Notes under the pieces: generated by a model
Seen by the model: only the letters and a program-made list of their open reading frames with translations
What the model was told of the DNA's origin: nothing
Database searches by the model: none
Shown: in pieces, positions 32,777 to 37,096 of the stretch
Layout: every line of letters starts with the position of its first letter
Numbering within the stretch: position 1 is the stretch's first letter
Assembly: GCA_964454645.1 (NCBI GenBank)
Contig: CAYVTM010000012.1
Coordinates: 1-37,096 of the forward strand
Direction: 5' to 3'
DNA length: 37,096 nt
Origin: CAYVTM01 sp964454645
Lineage (GTDB): Bacteria > Bacteroidota > Bacteroidia > Sphingobacteriales > Sphingobacteriaceae
Program-made: the position numbers and the translations under genes

Positions 32777-32807
32777 CAAATATAGAATAATGATCCTGAA
32801 TTTACAA
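32777..32807 (-). promoter_or_regulatory. Promoter of the rpsF-rpsR-rplI operon
   Basis: TTG (32805-32807) and TATATTTG (32777-32784) are separated by 20 bp on the minus strand. The leader would be about 50 nt. Confidence 0.7.
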
Positions 32808-32846
32808 GAGTAAAAACGAATGAGTTTCAGGTTTTTAAGTTTTTTT

Positions 32847-34598
32847 TCAAACCCTGTCTGCGAACTGCAGTTCGTACAACTTTTTGTATAAACCATTCAT
32901 TTTCAGCAAGTATTGATGATTACCCTGCTCTATAATCTCTCCTTTATCGAGTACCAGGATGGTATTTGCATGTTGTATAGTGGATAAACGATGGGCAATA
33001 ACAATGGCTGTACGCCCTTCCATCAATTTCAAAATTGCTTGTTGTATTAACTCTTCGCTTTCGGTATCTACCGATGAGGTAGCCTCATCGAGTACCAGGA
33101 TTGCCGGATTATATACCAAAGCACGTATAAACGAAATTAACTGGGCCTGTCCGGCGGAGAGTGTCGCACCACGCTCCATCACATTATAATCGTATCCCTG
33201 TGGTAAACGTCTGATAAACTCATCAGCCTTCACTTCCTGTGCCGCAAGCGTCATTTCTTCCTTAGTAATATCGGCATTATTTAAACTGATATTATTCGCA
33301 ATACTATCCGAAAATAAAAAGACATCTTGTAATACCGTCGCGATTTTCGATCGTAAATAACTCAATTCATACTTACGTATATCAATCCCATCAATTAAAA
33401 TTTCTCCTTTATTAATTTCGTAAAAACGATTTAATAAATTGATGATGGATGATTTCCCCGCCCCGGTAGCGCCCACTAAAGCCAGGGTAGATCCTGCCGG
33501 CACTTTAAAACTGATATTTTTCAATACCCAGTCTTCATCATTATAAGCAAACCAGACATTTTTAAATTCGATTGCCGGATTGAATTTTTCAGGCGCATAG
33601 TTTCCTTCGTTCGCTGTATGTTCCTTGGTATCGAGGACTTTGAAGATCCGTTCGGAACTTACCATTCCCATTTGAAGGGTATTGAATTTATCGGCCAATT
33701 CCCGAATGGGACGAAAGAGCATACTCAGATACATCATGAAGGATACAATCACACCCAATGAAACCTGGTCACTTAAAACTTCCTTAGCGCCGAACCAAAT
33801 AAGTAATCCCAGAGAGATTGCCGACATTAACTCGACAACCGGAAAAAAAATGGAATAATACCATACCGAACGTATGTGTGCAGTACGGTGCCGTTTATTA
33901 ATTTCCCGGAAACGCTCCATTTCCTTTTTCTCACGAACAAAAATCTGGATGATACGCATACCGCTGATATGTTCCTGTAAAAAGGTATTTAATTTTGCAA
34001 CTTCATTCCTGACTTGTTGAAAAGCTGCTTTCGTTTTTTCTTTAAAAATATAAGTAGCGATTAAAAGAAAAGGAATGGTACTTAAACTGATGAGCGTTAA
34101 TTTCCAATCGACATAAAACATCCAGGAAATAATAACTACAATTTGCAAAATATCTCCGATGATGACTATCAACCCTTCCGAAAACACGTCGGCAATAGTT
34201 TCCAAGTCGGAGATGGTACGGGTTACTAAATTTCCGATGGGGGTATGATCGAAATATTTTAGTCGCAGGCTCAATAAGTGCCTGTAAATTTTTCTGCGGA
34301 TATCGTAAATCGCCGACTGTCCGAGGTAATTGGTTAGTACCGTATGATAATATTGGATGATTGTTTGGATGATCAGCAGGAATAACATCAGCAAACTCAT
34401 ATTGATAAGTCCTGCGGTATTTCCCGAAAGCACGTGTTCGTCGAGTGTATATTGTACTAAGAAGGGGCGGACCGGCGCAATAAATGCCAGCAGGATAGTT
34501 AATGCTACCGCAATATAAAATATTCTTTTATACGGGGCGATGTATGTGTACATACGTTTTAACAAGCCTATGTCTACAGCTTTTCCGCTAACACTCAT
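32847..34598 (-). CDS. ABC exporter with fused membrane and ATPase domains (MsbA/MDR type)
   Basis: The 583-residue half-transporter has six membrane helices in its first 310 residues. Its ATPase domain carries Walker A GATGAGKSS at 376-384, signature LSAGQ at 480-484 and Walker B ILVLDEATSS from 500, followed by the switch His in IAHRLSTIQHA. It would act as a dimer exporting lipids or drugs. Its start codon overlaps the end of truA, so the two are translationally linked. MsbA lipid flippase is one possibility, but the substrate cannot be decided from sequence. Confidence 0.92.
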   Translation of the reverse strand: MSVSGKAVDIGLLKRMYTYIAPYKRIFYIAVALTILLAFIAPVRPFLVQYTLDEHVLSGNTAGLINMSLLMLFLLIIQTIIQYYHTVLTNYLGQSAIYDIRRKIYRHLLSLRLKYFDHTPIGNLVTRTISDLETIADVFSEGLIVIIGDILQIVVIISWMFYVDWKLTLISLSTIPFLLIATYIFKEKTKAAFQQVRNEVAKLNTFLQEHISGMRIIQIFVREKKEMERFREINKRHRTAHIRSVWYYSIFFPVVELMSAISLGLLIWFGAKEVLSDQVSLGVIVSFMMYLSMLFRPIRELADKFNTLQMGMVSSERIFKVLDTKEHTANEGNYAPEKFNPAIEFKNVWFAYNDEDWVLKNISFKVPAGSTLALVGATGAGKSSIINLLNRFYEINKGEILIDGIDIRKYELSYLRSKIATVLQDVFLFSDSIANNISLNNADITKEEMTLAAQEVKADEFIRRLPQGYDYNVMERGATLSAGQAQLISFIRALVYNPAILVLDEATSSVDTESEELIQQAILKLMEGRTAIVIAHRLSTIQHANTILVLDKGEIIEQGNHQYLLKMNGLYKKLYELQFADRV

Positions 34599-35335
34599 TG
34601 TATGTATGGATAGGTTACGGATGTTAAGTATAAGCCTTTTGCGGGAACGGATGTCCCTGCTTCGGAGCGATCTTTACTTTCCAATATTTTTTCTAAATTC
34701 CCGATAGTACTTTTATGCATTCCTATATCTAACAATGTTCCGACGATTGCTCGCACCATGTTTCTTAAAAAGCGATCGGCAGAAATGTAAAACACGAATT
34801 GATTACCCTTAGCTTTCCACTCGGCTCTTGAAATTTTACACAGTGTAGTTTGCGAACCGGAATTACTTTTACAGAAGCAGGCAAAATCCGTATGTAATAA
34901 CAAAAGTTGAGCAGCCTTGTTCATTTTTTCAATATCCAATTTATCTGCATGTAAGAATAAGCAGCTTTCTTCGTGCAGGAATACATCCTTTTTTGAATGA
35001 ATATGATATTCGTATGAACGCTGAGTAGCGTCGAACCGTGCGTGCGCTTCATCATGAACCTTATGAATTTTCAATACGGCAATATCATTCGGTAAGAGTG
35101 CATTAATATTTTTGAGATGCTCCTCTACCCATTCTTTGGACGTATCGAAATGGGCATAGAATTGAGTGGCATGCACTCCTGTATCGGTACGGCCACAACC
35201 CAGCGTATCGATTTTCTCAGCGCAAAAAATACTCAGCGCCTGATCGAGTACTTCCTGAACGGTACGGGCATTAGGCTGAAATTGCCAACCATGGTAAGAA
35301 GTTCCTTTGTATTGAATTTCGATAAAGTAACGCAT
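34595..35335 (-). CDS. truA: tRNA pseudouridine(38-40) synthase TruA
   Basis: The 246-residue enzyme converts U38-U40 in the tRNA anticodon arm to pseudouridine. The catalytic Asp51 lies in GCGRTDTGVHA. MRYFIEIQYKGTSYHGWQ is the conserved start. The open frame extends 6 codons upstream, but a -7 box TATGTTTG ends only 6 nt before the chosen ATG, which supports it. The stop codon overlaps the start of the ABC exporter gene. Confidence 0.96.
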   Translation of the reverse strand: MRYFIEIQYKGTSYHGWQFQPNARTVQEVLDQALSIFCAEKIDTLGCGRTDTGVHATQFYAHFDTSKEWVEEHLKNINALLPNDIAVLKIHKVHDEAHARFDATQRSYEYHIHSKKDVFLHEESCLFLHADKLDIEKMNKAAQLLLLHTDFACFCKSNSGSQTTLCKISRAEWKAKGNQFVFYISADRFLRNMVRAIVGTLLDIGMHKSTIGNLEKILESKDRSEAGTSVPAKGLYLTSVTYPYIQ

Positions 35336-35341
35336 GCTATG

Positions 35342-35349
35342 CAAACATA
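35342..35349 (-). promoter_or_regulatory. truA -7 element at leaderless distance
   Basis: TATGTTTG on the minus strand ends 6 nt before the truA ATG, the same geometry as at glyS. No clear TTG -33 element is found. Confidence 0.55.
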
Positions 35350-35499
35350 ACAATTTCTATTTTGAGCAGGGAAAGAAATAAATACGATTGAAGCAACTTA
35401 ATAAATGTATTTCTTCAAGACGAGGATAAAAATGTATAAAAACCCGACTAAGAGCATCCGGTTTTCATCGAATTAATTTTATGCCTAAGATCAATCCGT

Positions 35500-35507
35500 T
35501 ATATTTG
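35500..35507 (+). promoter_or_regulatory. -7 element upstream of the LRR gene
   Basis: TATATTTG matches the -7 consensus and lies 19 nt before the ATG. The -33 region is AT-rich without a clean TTG. Confidence 0.5.
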
Positions 35508-35526
35508 GCAATCTAAGTTTAGCCCA

Positions 35527-36804
35527 ATGAAAAAAATAATCCTACTATTAAGCATTCCAACACTATTCATAATCACACCATTAAAAGCACAGAATATATC
35601 TATTCCCGATTCTGTTTTTAAATCCCACCTAATAAATGATCCAAATATAAATACAAATGGAGATGATGAAATACAGCTGCTTGAGGCTCAATCTTTTGAT
35701 GGTGGGATTCACCTGTTGGGAGTTGAGATATATAGTTTAGCAGGTATTGAACACTTCAGTTCCTTAACCGAGTTACAGATATCCTTTGCACCACTAACGC
35801 ATTTGGATTTGAGTTCAAACCCTACCTTAAAACTATTGTATTGCTCCGACAATAAATTAACGACATTGAATATTAGTAATAACGCATCTTTAATAAGGGT
35901 ATATTGTTCAAATAATGCCCTGACCGAACTAGACCTTAGCTCAAATACGGCTCTTGCTACACTGGATGTTTATAACAATTCATTAAGTGAATTAGATCTT
36001 CAGTTTAATTCTGATTTACGTACATTGGATTGCACCTACAATGAACTTTCTTTCTTAGACATTAGTGCAAACCACTTACTATCGGAGCTGTCTTGTTCTT
36101 TTAATAACCTTAGTGAATTAGATGTAAGTACAAACCCTTTTTTAACAGCGCTATCTACTTCAAACAATAACCTGCTTAGCATTGATGTAAAAGCAAATTC
36201 TTTCTTAACCTTATTGATGTGTAACAACAATTATTTATCGGAATTGGATATTAGTAAAAACACAGCTTTAACAAACCTGATTTGCTACAATAATAATCTA
36301 ACAGCTTTGGATGCAAGTAAAAATATTGCTTTGGTAAATATTTATACGAGCAACAATTCACTTACTACATTAAATTTACAAAATGGGAATAATACGAATA
36401 TCGAACAATTCGACGCTCGCAATAACCCCAACCTAAACTGTATACAAGTAGATGATATCGCATACAGCAATAGTCAATGGCTTCTTATCGACCCCCATAC
36501 CATCTTTAGCAAAAATTGCGGAATTGATTTTGTCGATGATTATACAATGTGGAATAGACAGGTAGTGGCGTATCCGAATCCCAGTTCCCGTTACATACTT
36601 TTTGACATCGAACTCAGTAAAAATTCAACGATTAAAATTGAATTATTTGACTTGGCGGGAAAGCAGCTTTATTACGAAAATAAAAACGGGCTTGCAGGTT
36701 CTCGTACCTATCATCTTTCATTAGAAGAGATACCTCCCGGATTATATTTTTATACTGTAAGTATGGGAAATAACATACAACAAGGTAAGCTTTCCATACG
36801 CTAA
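35527..36804 (+). CDS. Secreted leucine-rich-repeat protein with type IX secretion sorting domain
   Basis: The 425-residue protein has a signal peptide (cut near residue 21, LKA|QN), an N-terminal capping region and nine 21-residue leucine-rich repeats at about residues 90-278 with the pattern LxxLDxSxNxxLxxLxCxxNx. The C-terminal 80 or so residues (VVAYPNPSS to GKLSIR) match the type A sorting domain that directs proteins through the type IX secretion system to the cell surface. It is probably a surface protein that binds other proteins or host/prey ligands, which is inference from fold only. The presence of the tail implies a type IX system elsewhere in the genome. Confidence 0.9.
   Translation: MKKIILLLSIPTLFIITPLKAQNISIPDSVFKSHLINDPNINTNGDDEIQLLEAQSFDGGIHLLGVEIYSLAGIEHFSSLTELQISFAPLTHLDLSSNPTLKLLYCSDNKLTTLNISNNASLIRVYCSNNALTELDLSSNTALATLDVYNNSLSELDLQFNSDLRTLDCTYNELSFLDISANHLLSELSCSFNNLSELDVSTNPFLTALSTSNNNLLSIDVKANSFLTLLMCNNNYLSELDISKNTALTNLICYNNNLTALDASKNIALVNIYTSNNSLTTLNLQNGNNTNIEQFDARNNPNLNCIQVDDIAYSNSQWLLIDPHTIFSKNCGIDFVDDYTMWNRQVVAYPNPSSRYILFDIELSKNSTIKIELFDLAGKQLYYENKNGLAGSRTYHLSLEEIPPGLYFYTVSMGNNIQQGKLSIR
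35794..36360 (+). repeat. 63-bp repeats encoding nine LRR units
   Basis: Nine consecutive 63-bp units each encode one 21-residue leucine-rich repeat. The DNA units have diverged, so recent slippage is not evident, but the constant length with no gaps points to origin by tandem duplication. Confidence 0.8.
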
Positions 36805-36897
36805 AAAAATGATCCTTAGTTTATAAACAAGTGAAGTTAAAATCAATTTTCAGCTTGATTAGGTTCGTGTATTCTAATCATACATACTATTATTAAT

Positions 36898-37005
36898 ATG
36901 TGTTGTATTCAGAACATAAAGATATACATAGTTCTGATTTTTGTATTGTTTGCCTCTTTTTTCTCTAAAGCACAAAACAGATTATCACTTTCAAACAAAT
37001 TTTAA
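36898..37005 (+). pseudogene. Short ORF that is almost only a signal peptide
   Basis: The 35-codon frame begins MCCIQNIKIY, then has a hydrophobic core (IVLIFVLFASFF) and a signal peptidase-like end SKAQN, and stops after eight more residues. This is what remains when the 5' end of a secreted-protein gene is cut off. It could also be a real secreted micropeptide. No downstream continuation is visible in the 91 bases left in the window. Confidence 0.45.
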
Positions 37006-37042
37006 CAAGCCCGGATTTATATTTGGACGGATTGGCCCTATG

Positions 37043-37076
37043 TAAAAAAAGGCCTTGAAAACAAATTTCAAGGCCT
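37043..37076 (-). terminator. Terminator for a minus-strand gene beyond the window
   Basis: AGGCCTTGAAA (37050-37060) pairs with TTTCAAGGCCT (37066-37076). The A run at 37043-37049 becomes a T run only on the minus strand, so it should end a gene coming from the right. Confidence 0.8.
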
Positions 37077-37096
37077 GAATAAAAAGGGGGCAACGA

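Overview
The window comes from a member of the Bacteroidota. The support for this is: promoters of the phylum's own type (a TTG-type -33 element and a TAnnTTTG -7 element); scarce Shine-Dalgarno sequences; a gliding-type ABC transporter (gldA, gldF, gldG); a CarboxypepD_reg-like TonB-dependent receptor paired with an aspartate-tailed lipoprotein; a leucine-rich-repeat protein with a type IX secretion sorting tail; a single-chain eukaryote-like glycyl-tRNA synthetase; and a tRNA-tuf-tRNA-Trp cluster of the kind that leads into secE. I cannot fix the family or genus. Most of the window is conserved housekeeping DNA. I see no prophage, insertion sequence or CRISPR array.

Layout. 1-2.3 kb: a minus-strand tRNA-Thr, Tyr, Gly, Thr, tuf, tRNA-Trp transcription unit with a clear promoter, a decayed second tRNA-Gly copy and hairpins between tuf and tRNA-Trp. 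2.5-4.2 kb: rpsU, a Xer recombinase and hpf, with promoter and terminator. 4.2-6.8 kb: a ComEA-like helix-hairpin-helix protein, apt and an acyl-CoA dehydrogenase. 6.9-9.2 kb (plus strand): a two-domain aminolipid synthase (OlsF-like) overlapping inorganic pyrophosphatase. 9.3-13.6 kb: a TonB-dependent receptor and a lipoprotein, each preceded by TTA half-sites repeated at about 11 bp. 13.9-15.3 kb: an exported amidohydrolase that looks accessory. 15.4-21.7 kb: rpsT, radC, pheT, a coiled-coil protein, zapA, a candidate 6S-like RNA, rny and an Mpo1-like membrane protein. 21.8-24 kb: an exported zinc phospholipase/nuclease converging on dnaN through a 26-bp perfect inverted repeat. 24-28.4 kb: gldA-gldF-gldG-DUF4340. 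28.6-31.5 kb (plus strand): glyS, an outer-membrane barrel and mtgA. 31.6-35.3 kb: truA with an ABC exporter, and the rpsF-rpsR-rplI operon. 35.5-37.1 kb: the LRR/T9SS protein and a short signal-peptide ORF.

How the parts relate. The genes for bS21, bS18 and bS6, the three proteins known to bury the anti-Shine-Dalgarno tail of 16S rRNA in Bacteroidota ribosomes, all lie in this window. The strongest Shine-Dalgarno sequences in the window precede rpsU, hpf, rpsR and rplI, which suggests feedback on ribosome-component synthesis. Several other genes have -7 boxes so close to the start codon that their transcripts should be leaderless or nearly so. The most interesting non-coding items are the candidate 6S-like RNA between zapA and rny and the helically phased activator-type sites in front of the TonB receptor and its lipoprotein.
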